From positions 1 to 12,500 of the forward strand of contig JAHBMJ010001131.1 in NCBI GenBank assembly GCA_018398765.1: DNA of 12,500 nt, in the 5' to 3' direction. Each line of letters opens with the position of its first letter. Positions within the stretch are counted from its first letter, which is position 1. The position numbers were made by a program, and so were the translations under genes. The notes beneath the pieces are model-generated. The model was not told the origin of the DNA. It made no database searches and was given only the letters and a program-made list of their open reading frames with translations. This DNA comes from Chromera velia (lineage: Eukaryota; Sar; Chromeraceae). This document shows positions 7,197-12,349 of this stretch, in pieces.

Positions 7197-9369
7197 TTTG
7201 TTGTCGATGATTGCAGTGATGCTGTGGTGCATCCGGATGTACACTGAAGGAAAGTGCGAGGACTACTTCCATTTTCCGTCTCCCCCGTTGACTTCCACAC
7301 CAGCACTTCACTGTATGCTCGCGGTCCTCTCCGGCACTCTTCCGTACATTGTGAGGAAGAAGCAAATGGGAGAGAAGCCTCAGCAGATGTCTGCAAAAGA
7401 GGAGCGCAGCACACAAGGTACAGAGGAGGAAATCCGAAGGGCAAAGAAAAAAACTGGAGTCTCTCAAGCTCTCCCTCCAGTTTTGACCATCGATGTCGCA
7501 AAGAACTTGACCGCCCCACTGCATCCAACCGTCTTTGCCCTGGCCACATCTGATTCCGCAGCTGCCCCGCGTTTTGCCGGAGAGAGTCCTTTCCGATTGC
7601 TGCTGCCTTTCAGTAAGCAGTTCTTCATCGCAATCGACGAGTTTCTTCAAGCAGCACGAAAAATTGCAGAGACCAACGGAAAAGTAAAGATGTATTCCCC
7701 CAAGTCAGGGTGGCACGTAACATGGGGCCGGGGCAGAAGGGGTGAGGCCCAGGTATTCCAGGCTGAAGTCGATCTCTTCCATCGAGAGGGAGGTCAATAC
7801 GGCAGTCAAAGGACAGAGAGGCCTCTTTGGAATGGTGTACGGCCGGGGGGGCGGGATCTTATTAATATTACCCCTGCAGCAGCAGCAGACGCAACGGCCC
7901 CTCGTGGGAGCTCCATACCCTCTAGGCAAGGGATCAGCAAGATCCCTCCACCCCTTCGCTCCCCGGCACGACAAACCCCCCCAAGTGCACGCGCGCAGAG
8001 CCCTCAAGCGTCAGCTCTCCCCCGCAGAACTAAGCGTCAGAGTAGTCGTGTTGCGAAAAGAGAAACACCGGGGGCCAAAAGTGCCGAACAGCGAGAACCG
8101 GATTTAAAAGAGAATGTGAATCTCTTTTTAAAATTGCCGTCTCCGTCTCCTTCTGTTTCGCCTGAAGGATCGAGTGAAGAGGGCAGACATGCGAAGACAG
8201 AATCGGCAGCTCCCTTGAGAGATGTCGGTTTCTCTGTTGGTTTGTCCCCTTTAGAGCCGCCGTCTCTGTCTCCGTCTTCCTCTACTACCCCTCTGTCTCT
8301 TTCAGAATCGCCGTTTCCGTCCCAGTCCCTTTCTCCAGTTGACTCACAACTGAGCACAGAACAGAGTCCGCAACAACGGCGGAAAAAGAAAGACACGGCA
8401 GACAAGAAGGTTGAAAAACCTTCTGAGGCAAAGCAAGTCTCCGGCTCCCGCCGGCGATCTACCAAAGGACAGAATGAGAACACATCGACGGCACGGAAGG
8501 CGGAGGAAAATGGAAAAGGGAAGAAGCGTGTCAGAGCGCAGAAAGTGGAGAAGCAGGAAGCAGGAGAAAAGCCTGTGAAATCCGCGGAGGTGGAGAAAAA
8601 GGAAAAAGAGGGAATGTCGAAGGTTGAAGAGACAAAAAAGAGAAAGACGGGGGGCAAAAAGCAGGGCAAGAACCTAGAATCCCCTCTTACCCCCTCACCC
8701 TCCCCTCCCCCGCCTGAATCCGCAAACAGCAGTGGCCCGTCAGTCTCTGTACGTGTTGTCGGTAGGGCTGCTCAGTCCCCAAAAAAGTCAAAGCGGACCG
8801 GACTTGGCAGCCTGACGGCCCATTGGGGAGACCATCAAGGAGAAACCGCAGAAGACGAGGAAACTCGTTTGCCAAGTCTCCTGTCTCTCCGCTTCCCTCC
8901 ACCAGACACAGACGTGCACTCTTTCCCGTTTGACGCTTTGTCGGGTTCCGAGTCGAGGGGTGGGGTTCCTGGGGTTTTGGGTACACGGGAAGAAAGAGGG
9001 GGGTGGCCACTCAGGTCAATGCAGCGTGAAGGGGCGCATACGGAATGGGGAGGCGGTGGTTTGGGAGAGGGCCACGAGGGAGATGGCTTCATGCAGCTTC
9101 CAGGGGGAAGGCACCCGAGAGGGAAAGCGGGAAGGGGGGAAGGGGAAACGTGGTTGGGTTTCGTTGAAGAGAAAGGTGATGGAAGAGGTAGGATAGATGG
9201 AAGGCACCGACCATGTATTTTTCCGAGTCACAAGGGAGGCTTTTCTGTCCATCGACCAGGTTTGCATTCTCCGTTGAACTCTCCAGCACTCCCTTCAATG
9301 CTCGGTGGAAGAAATGGAGCGCCGGGATTGAGGTTGTACAGAGCTCGTGCAGGATGGGGAAGGAGTTGA
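321..9369 (+). CDS. XRN: XRN-family 5'->3' exoribonuclease, multi-exon gene
   Basis: The family degrades 5'-monophosphorylated RNA processively from the 5' end, using metal ions held by a cluster of acidic residues. Numbered from the ATG at 321, the spliced exons give the family motifs in order: [10 protein letters not shown] (D54, H60), [19 protein letters not shown] (D121 plus the K/Q/R pocket residues), [18 protein letters not shown] (E281, E283), [11 protein letters not shown] (D329, D331) and [10 protein letters not shown] (D391). These match the seven metal-binding acidic positions of XRN1 and XRN2, so the enzyme should be active. Strong joins that restore the frame are 1078/1552, 2298/2789, 2909/3532 and 6698/7217; the exons between 5029 and 6014 are tentative. 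The canonical start Met-Gly is replaced by a hydrophobic leader. The tail is long, basic and Ser/Pro-rich. In-frame ATGs at 255 and 339 are alternative starts. Whether it is closer to XRN1 or XRN2 cannot be decided here. Confidence 0.85.
504..900 (+). other. XRN intron 1, pyrimidine-rich
   Basis: The intron starts GTCGGT and ends CCATACAG. It is CT-rich on the sense strand. Two related blocks start at 517 and 577, 60 bases apart, each beginning GGTCTTTT and ending CTTCCGTTTTAT or CTCCGTTTTAT. Open frames across it are composition effects and match no exon. Confidence 0.65.
901..1078 (+). CDS. XRN: XRN exon 2
   Basis: The exon follows a pyrimidine-rich acceptor ending CCATACAG and opens in phase 0. 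It encodes a basic linker and then [18 protein letters not shown], which corresponds to the XRN helix and strand before the second catalytic Asp (IKPRKVFFMAVDG in XRN1). The donor is GTCAGT at 1079. Splicing there rebuilds the GAC codon for Asp121 across the junction and restores the conserved LAVDGVAP. Confidence 0.85.
1306..1353. repeat. two perfect 24-bp tandem copies rich in CGTACG
   Basis: Positions 1306-1329 and 1330-1353 are identical. Each unit contains ACGTACGGACGTACGG, so the array is also rich in short palindromes (CGTACG). Confidence 0.85.
1391..1468. repeat. (AC)n microsatellite with (CACTCA)n extension
   Basis: An uninterrupted AC dinucleotide run of about 28 bases passes into hexamer-like CACTCA units. 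It lies within intron 2 of the XRN gene. Confidence 0.9.
1552..2298 (+). CDS. XRN: XRN exon 3: core of the catalytic domain with acidic insert
   Basis: The exon begins inside the DGVAP motif after the acceptor GATGACTGCAG. It carries the substrate-pocket signature (Lys, Gln, Arg, Arg in [11 protein letters not shown]), a Glu/Asp-rich insert at about residues 165-230, [10 protein letters not shown], the GEGE metal-binding motif, and GGDADLL. It ends in phase 1 at a GTCAGT donor. The acidic insert lies where other XRN proteins have a variable loop. A consensus-like CAG|GTATGT inside the insert at 1795 could allow an alternative intron, but the frame stays open through it. Confidence 0.9.
2299..2788 (+). 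other. XRN intron 3, self-complementary microsatellite halves
   Basis: The intron starts GTCAGTCG and ends GATTGATTGCAG. From about 2400 to 2465 it is purine-rich with ACAGACAGAAAGA-type repeats. From about 2580 to 2760 it is the complementary type, with TCTGTCTTTCTTTC, a (TG)n run at 2647-2677 and (TCTG)n. The two halves could pair in the transcript. Confidence 0.8.
2789..2909 (+). CDS. XRN: XRN exon 4: GND motif
   Basis: This short exon starts after GATTGATTGCAG in phase 1 and completes a Lys codon. It encodes [20 protein letters not shown], equivalent to the FLVGNDFIPHLP motif of XRN1 that supplies the last metal-binding Asp (D391 here). It ends in phase 2 at a GTCGGTCGGT donor. Its place and phase agree with exons 3 and 5. 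Confidence 0.88.
2910..3531 (+). other. XRN intron 4, (TCTG)n and (GACA)n
   Basis: The intron starts GTCGGTCGGTCAGACAG and ends CCTGCATGCAG. A pyrimidine-rich block at about 2940-3030 (CTCCGTCTGTCTGTCTTC) is followed by a complementary block at about 3030-3095 (CACACACAGACAGACAG and AAAGAGACACATAGACAG). A CTTT-rich stretch lies at 3350-3385. Confidence 0.75.
3532..3745 (+). CDS. XRN: XRN exon 5: region after the catalytic core
   Basis: After the acceptor CCTGCATGCAG the exon opens in phase 2 and joins exon 4 as [18 protein letters not shown]. Further residues read [20 protein letters not shown], which resembles the segment after the GND motif in XRN proteins where a short strand leads into a helix. 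I place the end at GTCAGA (3746, phase 0), after RTFDN. The frame stays open to 3823, so the exact end is uncertain. The conserved part supports a real exon. Confidence 0.75.
4217..4297 (+). CDS. possible extra XRN exon inside intron 5
   Basis: A segment of 27 codons lies between a 3' splice-like GCGCTTGCAG and a 5' splice-like GTTAGT. It is phase 0 at both ends, so it would insert cleanly between exon 5 and the next proposed exon. It reads as a helix-forming stretch beginning [19 protein letters not shown] do not recognise it in known XRN proteins, and it could be chance. Confidence 0.3.
4488..4542 (+). CDS. possible extra XRN exon inside intron 5 ([13 protein letters not shown])
   Basis: It follows a strong pyrimidine tract ending CTTCTTACAG and encodes [18 protein letters not shown] before a GTGTAT donor. 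The peptide looks like a coding helix. It enters in phase 2 and leaves in phase 0, so it needs a phase-2 donor upstream that I cannot place with confidence. A phase-0 reading of the same segment ([12 protein letters not shown]) is the competing frame. Confidence 0.25.
4563..4587. repeat. inverted repeat, 10-bp stem and 5-base loop
   Basis: AGCTCATGCA at 4563-4572 and TGCATGAGCT at 4578-4587 are exact reverse complements around GTGCA. It is not followed by a T run, and its role is unknown. Confidence 0.7.
4612..4808. repeat. (CCTT)n and (CTTT)n microsatellite region
   Basis: CCTT units with CGTT variants run from about 4615 to 4735. Uninterrupted TTTC units follow at about 4757-4808. The sense strand is almost purely pyrimidine. 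Confidence 0.9.
5029..5194 (+). CDS. XRN: probable XRN exon 6
   Basis: The exon starts in phase 0 after GAATGCAG, matching the phase at the end of exon 5. It encodes a Trp/Tyr-rich stretch with [21 protein letters not shown] and [13 protein letters not shown] end it at GTAGGT (5195, phase 1), because this joins in frame to the segment after the acceptor at 5626. The same frame stays open to 5475, and CAG|GTCCGC at 5383 is an alternative end. No domain is recognised, so membership in the XRN gene rests on position and phase. Confidence 0.45.
5195..5626 (+). other. uncertain stretch between XRN exons 6 and 7
   Basis: Under the preferred model this is an intron (GTAGGT to TTCTATTCAG). Two frames are open over much of it, so part may be coding. 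A short CCCGCCCG run lies near 5390. There is no microsatellite here, unlike the neighbouring introns. Confidence 0.35.
5627..5710 (+). CDS. tentative XRN exon 7
   Basis: After the acceptor CCCTTCTATTCAG, the phase-1 reading gives [20 protein letters not shown] and then SPRELLFE. The 3' end is not resolved: several weak GT sites lie at 5693-5722, and the end given here is only approximate. The phase agrees with the proposed end of exon 6. Nothing in the peptide is diagnostic. Confidence 0.3.
5787..6014 (+). CDS. XRN: probable XRN exon 8
   Basis: The frame reads [19 protein letters not shown], then an acidic stretch, [20 protein letters not shown] and DR. It ends in phase 0 at GTCCGT, which fits the phase-0 start of the next exon at 6413. 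The acceptor may be at 5786 or 5778. The mixed helical composition and shared phase argue for coding. The GT microsatellite starts just after the donor. No specific domain is recognised. Confidence 0.55.
6015..6412 (+). other. XRN intron with GT microsatellite
   Basis: The intron starts GTCCGTCC. A (GT)n tract with GTAT interruptions and then CTGTGT units runs from about 6030 to 6150. The 3' end is a good pyrimidine tract before TTTGAAG. Confidence 0.7.
6413..6698 (+). CDS. XRN: XRN exon 9
   Basis: The exon follows a pyrimidine tract ending CTCTTTGAAG and opens in phase 0. It encodes [31 protein letters not shown], a Gly/Glu-rich stretch and [14 protein letters not shown], then SEALREYLK. 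The last Tyr-Leu-Lys joins exon 10 as [20 protein letters not shown]. That join fits the XRN segment in which a YL...W..YY..G motif follows the variable middle region. The exon ends in phase 1 exactly where a (GTCT)n tract begins. Confidence 0.7.
6699..7216 (+). other. XRN intron with GTCT, GT, CG and GA tracts
   Basis: The intron opens as (GTCT)5 at the splice site itself. (GT)n lies at about 7014-7068, alternating CG at 7136-7166 and (AG)n at 7167-7193; the intron then ends GATGATTGCAG. An open frame at 6756-6998 is Arg/Glu-rich, but the neighbouring exons join well without it. Confidence 0.75.
7136..7193. repeat. compound (GC)n-(AG)n microsatellite
   Basis: There are 31 bases of strictly alternating G and C, followed by 27 bases of alternating A and G. 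Long alternating CG is a classical Z-DNA-forming sequence. It lies 23-80 bases upstream of the acceptor of the last exon. Confidence 0.9.
7217..9369 (+). CDS. XRN: XRN last exon: C-terminal part of the conserved region and long basic tail
   Basis: After the acceptor GATGATTGCAG the phase-1 reading starts [18 protein letters not shown], like the W..YY..G...W.. block of XRN middle domains. A globular segment follows with [20 protein letters not shown] and [11 protein letters not shown]. From about 7860 the frame becomes low in complexity: Ser/Pro runs at 8130-8340, then Lys/Glu/Arg-rich sequence at 8370-8670, which may bind nucleic acid or act as a disordered linker. A more mixed segment ([28 protein letters not shown]) lies near 8790-8950. 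The stop is at 9367-9369. The Gly-rich end after 8950 may be intron or UTR; the frame open at 9213-9464 is an alternative C-terminus. Confidence 0.7.
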
Positions 9370-9530
9370 AGGCTGGCGAATCTGACTGTTTTTCAAGTGA
9401 AGAACTCCGATCTAAGTCTCCGATCTTGACTCGCATTTCAATCATCTGTGCGGCTAGTGCATGACAACGCATCATGATCCACATGCAGAGACATACAGAC
9501 ACACATTGAAGCTTGAAGCTAGCGTAAAAA
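9370..9530 (+). other. probable 3' UTR of the XRN gene
   Basis: This follows the proposed stop and keeps the base composition of the gene until about 9520, where the AT-rich island starts. One frame stays open to 9464, so it could be coding if the last exon ends differently. I see no clear AATAAA signal within it. Confidence 0.4.
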
Positions 9531-9730
9531 CCTGTGATGTATGGAGTTTTAAAAAAATTTATAAATACATTATAAGGTTTCCTGGAAAAAAAAGTTTAAC
9601 AAAATAATTCATAGAAAATAATTAATCGATCAACTGATCAATGAACAAAGTTATTCACTACCAAGTTTAAAACATTGATTTTTTTTTCTCTTAATCTTGA
9701 ATTGAATTGTAGTGGTTAGTAGAGTGGTTG

Positions 9731-9744
9731 AAGCCGGTGAGCCA
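9731..9744. repeat. direct repeat copy 1, AAGCCGGTGAGCCA
   Basis: This 14-base sequence recurs in the same orientation at 10415-10428, 684 bases downstream. Confidence 0.7.
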
Positions 9745-9814
9745 ACATTATTGTACATGCACATCTATGAATGCACATCATCGATCGTAAGTCGACTTGG
9801 ACGTCGATACCCGG

Positions 9815-9838
9815 CAGTGCCGGCTAGTGCCGGCACTG
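9815..9838. repeat. GC-rich hairpin, 10-bp stem and 4-base loop
   Basis: CAGTGCCGGC and GCCGGCACTG are exact reverse complements around TAGT. The stem is very GC-rich inside an AT-rich region. It could be a transposon-end or transcript-end structure; no T run follows. Confidence 0.75.
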
Positions 9839-10121
9839 GATTACGGGGAAAATCAGAACATTAATCCTAGCATTAATCCCAATAAAGTAATTACTAGTCC
9901 AGTAATCATTTTTTTGTTTTTGAATAGAAAAGTGCTAGAAAAGTGTATATAATATCAAAAATAACGAAAAAGGATATAAAAATATGTTGAAGCAAATGAC
10001 TGCAAGTCAAGCTAGAAGTTAAGGAATGAGCAGGCGTGGCCGGGTCAAGGACGGCAACGAAGCTATCCCAATTAAATTGAATCAATATACACTGTGGGAC
10101 CTCCTTGAACCTAACTACCAC

Positions 10122-10297
10122 TTAAAAGTTCAAGCCGTATTTTTAGATAAGCTTGAAAGTTCGCGCCGCAGGCGCGGATCATTCAAAAGTTTATGGTGTC
10201 TTGAAAGCCAAAGCCGCATATCTGGATGGTGTTTTGACCATCTACGCCGCAGGCGTGGACGGTCTCTTGAAAAACGATGCCGTAGATAGAGATCATC
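10122..10297 (+). repeat. degenerate 31-33 bp tandem repeats
   Basis: Units start at 10122, 10153, 10201, 10234 and 10267, with lengths 31, 48, 33, 33 and 31. A loose consensus is TTGAAA, six variable bases, GCCGCA or GCCGTA, then a GAT/GAC block. Units 3 and 4 are exactly 33 bases. Confidence 0.65.
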
Positions 10298-10326
10298 TTG
10301 ATTATATTTTTTTAAGTGGCACTTAG
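10147..10326 (+). pseudogene. open frame over the tandem repeats, 11-residue periodicity
   Basis: The frame has no ATG and starts after a TAG at 10144. It reads in repeats such as LKVRAAGADHSKVYGV, LKAKAAYLDGV, LTIYAAGVDGL and LKNDAVDRDHL, ending at a TAG. The first unit (LKVQAVFLDKLESS) is in the frame of an ATG at 10026, one base out of register. This suggests a former repeat protein broken by an indel. The family is not recognised. Confidence 0.35.
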
Positions 10327-10351
10327 GTTCAGGGAGGTTCACTGTGGCACA

Positions 10352-10383
<32 letters not shown>

Positions 10384-10404
10384 GAATGAATGAATAAATG
10401 AATA
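10352..10404. repeat. (AT)n and (GAAT)n microsatellites
   Basis: An AT dinucleotide run at about 10352-10378 is followed by GAAT-type tetramers to about 10404. They lie just outside the inverted-repeat element. Confidence 0.85.
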
Positions 10405-10414
10405 AGTTAGGTTA

Positions 10415-10428
10415 AAGCCGGTGAGCCA
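10415..10428. repeat. direct repeat copy 2, AAGCCGGTGAGCCA
   Basis: It is an exact match to 9731-9744, followed here by CCTCTTAGGCTCTGGCC. The pair brackets the hairpin and the tandem-repeat element. Confidence 0.7.
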
Positions 10429-10960
10429 CCTCTTAGGCTCTGGCCAACCCGGCATGTCATGCAGAAATTCGTTATGCAACCTAGGTTCCATGGGGCATTT
10501 GAAGGCTTACAAGACTAGGCGGCCCCTTCGCTTTAATTAGTCTTGAAACACACGCCGGACGGAGGTGCCTCGGTCCTTGGAAAAGACAAAAGCTGCATAG
10601 CACACAAGCAACCACCCCCCCACCGGTCTTCTTTTAACACATATTTTAAAATTGAAATTTATAACATATAATTTTGTATACATTTCACCAATGAAAAACA
10701 AAAAAAGTTTCAAGTTTAACATTTCAATTAACGTATATAGACTTGGATTAGGATCTAGACTTTTCCATTCGATCAAAAGCAAAAAAATGATCTATAGATC
10801 TCGACTAGTAAGTAGTAGTAACACCTAAAGTAACACGAAGTTCATTTTTATGAGTATAACTAGGAGTAGAACTTTCATTATTTTCTGTACATGTTGATTT
10901 TTTCCAATTTTTCTAAAAGCTTAACTGCACTGTGATCATGCACCTGTTGGTCACTGCTGC
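10429..10960. other. AT-rich sequence without a supported gene
   Basis: After the second direct repeat there is a short GC-richer stretch (10429-10630), then AT-rich sequence. Nothing protein-like stands out on either strand. It is the 3' flank of the ankyrin gene; its polyadenylation site should be here, but no clear signal was identified. Confidence 0.4.
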
Positions 10961-10962
10961 TG

Positions 10963-10990
10963 TTGTTTACTGTTGTTGCTGCTGCTGCAG
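10963..10990. repeat. CAG/CAA (CTG/TTG) triplet tract at the ankyrin gene stop
   Basis: On the - strand the tract encodes six glutamines, and the TAA stop lies within it; CAA/CAG-like triplets continue in another register after the stop. It is a probable length-variable microsatellite at the C-terminus. Confidence 0.8.
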
Positions 10991-12349
10991 TGGCTGCGGG
11001 GGGAGACTGGCAAGGAAGATGCGAACGGGGGGGTCTGCAGGCAAAAGTCTTTCCGCAATTTGCAGCGCTGTGCTGCCGGCGTTAGTCACAGCATGCACAT
11101 TGATACCTCGGGAGACGAGCATTTGGGCTATGCGGAGCTTTCTCTGTTGAAGTTCGTCAACCTCTACAAATTCATTCATCTGAGGGATGTGCAGAGCGAC
11201 ATGATGAAAAGCTGTCCCTCCCGCATTGTCGACCGCATGTATGTCAACCCCCGCATCCAGTACAAGCTCTGCAACATCTTCACAGCCAAAAGTAACAGCT
11301 ATGTGAAGTATCGTGCAATTATCGTCATTCCTTGCATTGACATTTGCGCCTCGGGAGAGCAGCAGCTCTGCAACGTCTTTGTGACCACAGATTCCATTAT
11401 CTTTGATACCGACGGTGTGGTGCAGGGGCGCAAACCCCCCGTCCGATCGCACGGAACCGTCAGCACCGCGATCAAGAAGCCTTTCGGCAGCTTCTCTCTG
11501 ACCGCACGTGACGGCAACAACGAGGGCGGTGCCTTGACGGGCATTCTCTGCGTCTATTTCAGCCCCATGCGAAAGAAGGGGATCAAACAGAGCCACAGCA
11601 CCCCTCATTGCCGCAACGTGAAGCGGTCTGCTGCCGTCAATAGTTGATCCGTTCGGATTGGCCCCCCTCGAAAGGAGGAACCTTGCAATCGCTTCGTCAC
11701 GCTGAAAACAAGCTTCATGGAGGGCCACAGCCCCCGAAGAATCCACTCCACCCGTCTCTCTGTTCTTTACCTCCAGTCCTGCACCCCACCGGACGAGCCT
11801 AATGACAGCCCGCATATTCCTCTTTCTAACCGCCTTCATCAAAGCTGTCTGCCCGTCTACCAGCCCGTCTATGTCGGAGCCCACAAACAAGAGAAAGCGG
11901 AAATCTTCTTTCTCCCCCGTCTCTATGAACCGGTCAAGAGCTTCATGCAGCGTGTCAGATGACACAGGTTGGAAGGAGCTGATGACACTCCCGATCAACA
12001 AGGCAAAAAGACCAGAAAGGTCCATGTTGTAGTTGCAGCTCATGATCTGGTCCAGTTCTGCGTGGAAACTTTTTCTCAGGTCACGAAGTTGCACTTCAAC
12101 AAGCTTTCGGAGACGCCAGAGAGGGGCAGCCTCTCGAAAGACGATAGAGAACGGACGGGCTTCTGCAGTGGGAGGAGACAAAGAATTGGTTTGTCGATTC
12201 CGGGATTTGATTTTCTCCAAGACCTTCCTTTTGTTGCGGAAGCTCTCAAGAGTTTTCAGAAACTCTTCTTCCAAAGCCAAAAGCTGTTGGATGGCGAAGT
12301 CTACTTCCGCTTCCATCTCTGAGAGATAGCTGAGAGGGCAAACATACAC
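10967..12349 (-). CDS. ankyrin-repeat protein with N-terminal coiled coil
   Basis: This 460-residue single-exon protein probably mediates protein-protein contacts; the partner is unknown. Residues 12-50 form a charged, Leu-rich helix (likely coiled coil), followed by a conserved-looking block with FSIVFREAAPLWRLRKL and LFALLIGSVISSF; the latter is hydrophobic but short. Residues 134-166 resemble an N-terminal cap repeat. Ankyrin repeats follow at about 163-198, 204-236, 238-270, 272-303, 304-340 (longer, with an insert), 343-374 and 376-423 (with an insert), then a partial one to about 448. Typical signatures include TALMKAV, ALHEACFQRDEAIARFLLSRGANPN and ILHIAVTFGCEDVAELVLDAGVDIHAV. The end is LPPQPLQQQQQQ. 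The Met at 12316 (residue 12) is an equally likely start. The arrangement resembles a chromerid ankyrin family as I recall it. Confidence 0.9.
   Translation of the reverse strand: MYVCPLSYLSEMEAEVDFAIQQLLALEEEFLKTLESFRNKRKVLEKIKSRNRQTNSLSPPTAEARPFSIVFREAAPLWRLRKLVEVQLRDLRKSFHAELDQIMSCNYNMDLSGLFALLIGSVISSFQPVSSDTLHEALDRFIETGEKEDFRFLLFVGSDIDGLVDGQTALMKAVRKRNMRAVIRLVRWGAGLEVKNRETGGVDSSGAVALHEACFQRDEAIARFLLSRGANPNGSTIDGSRPLHVAAMRGAVALFDPLLSHGAEIDAENARQGTALVVAVTCGQREAAERLLDRGADGSVRSDGGFAPLHHTVGIKDNGICGHKDVAELLLSRGANVNARNDDNCTILHIAVTFGCEDVAELVLDAGVDIHAVDNAGGTAFHHVALHIPQMNEFVEVDELQQRKLRIAQMLVSRGINVHAVTNAGSTALQIAERLLPADPPVRIFLASLPPQPLQQQQQQ

Larger units (their letters stand above)
10099..10338. mobile_element. 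candidate small element with imperfect inverted ends and tandem core
   Basis: About 28 bases at 10099-10126 match the reverse complement of 10311-10338 with four mismatches (shared core CCTCC, TGAACCTAA, CCACTTAAA). Between them lie tandem units beginning TTGAAA and GCCGCA. Terminal inverted repeats around a short non-autonomous core suggest a MITE-like element, but no clear target-site duplication is seen and no transposase is present. A decayed gene fragment is the alternative. Confidence 0.35.
9530..10960. other. AT-rich island between the convergent genes
   Basis: The composition changes sharply to AT-rich at about 9530 and returns near 10960. Long frames are absent apart from short ones. 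It contains a hairpin (9815-9838), a direct repeat pair (9731 and 10415), a tandem-repeat element (10099-10338) and AT and GAAT microsatellites. It may be insertion-derived or simply intergenic. Confidence 0.6.

Noticed and set aside
6961-7650. 229-codon minus-strand frame with Thr-His, Arg-Ala and Ser-Leu runs
   Set aside because: It translates the GT, CG and AG microsatellites and is antisense to the well-supported last XRN exon.
8037-8669. 210-codon minus-strand frame
   Set aside because: It is the antisense shadow of the Lys/Glu-rich and Ser/Pro-rich tail of the XRN exon; no motif is recognisable.
10080-10350. tRNA or tRNA-derived SINE
   Set aside because: The short GC stems around GCCGCAGGC looked tRNA-like, but no A-box and B-box pair with proper spacing or cloverleaf is present.
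10973-11647. 224-codon plus-strand frame
   Set aside because: It is antisense to the ankyrin repeats, whose signatures are clear on the minus strand.
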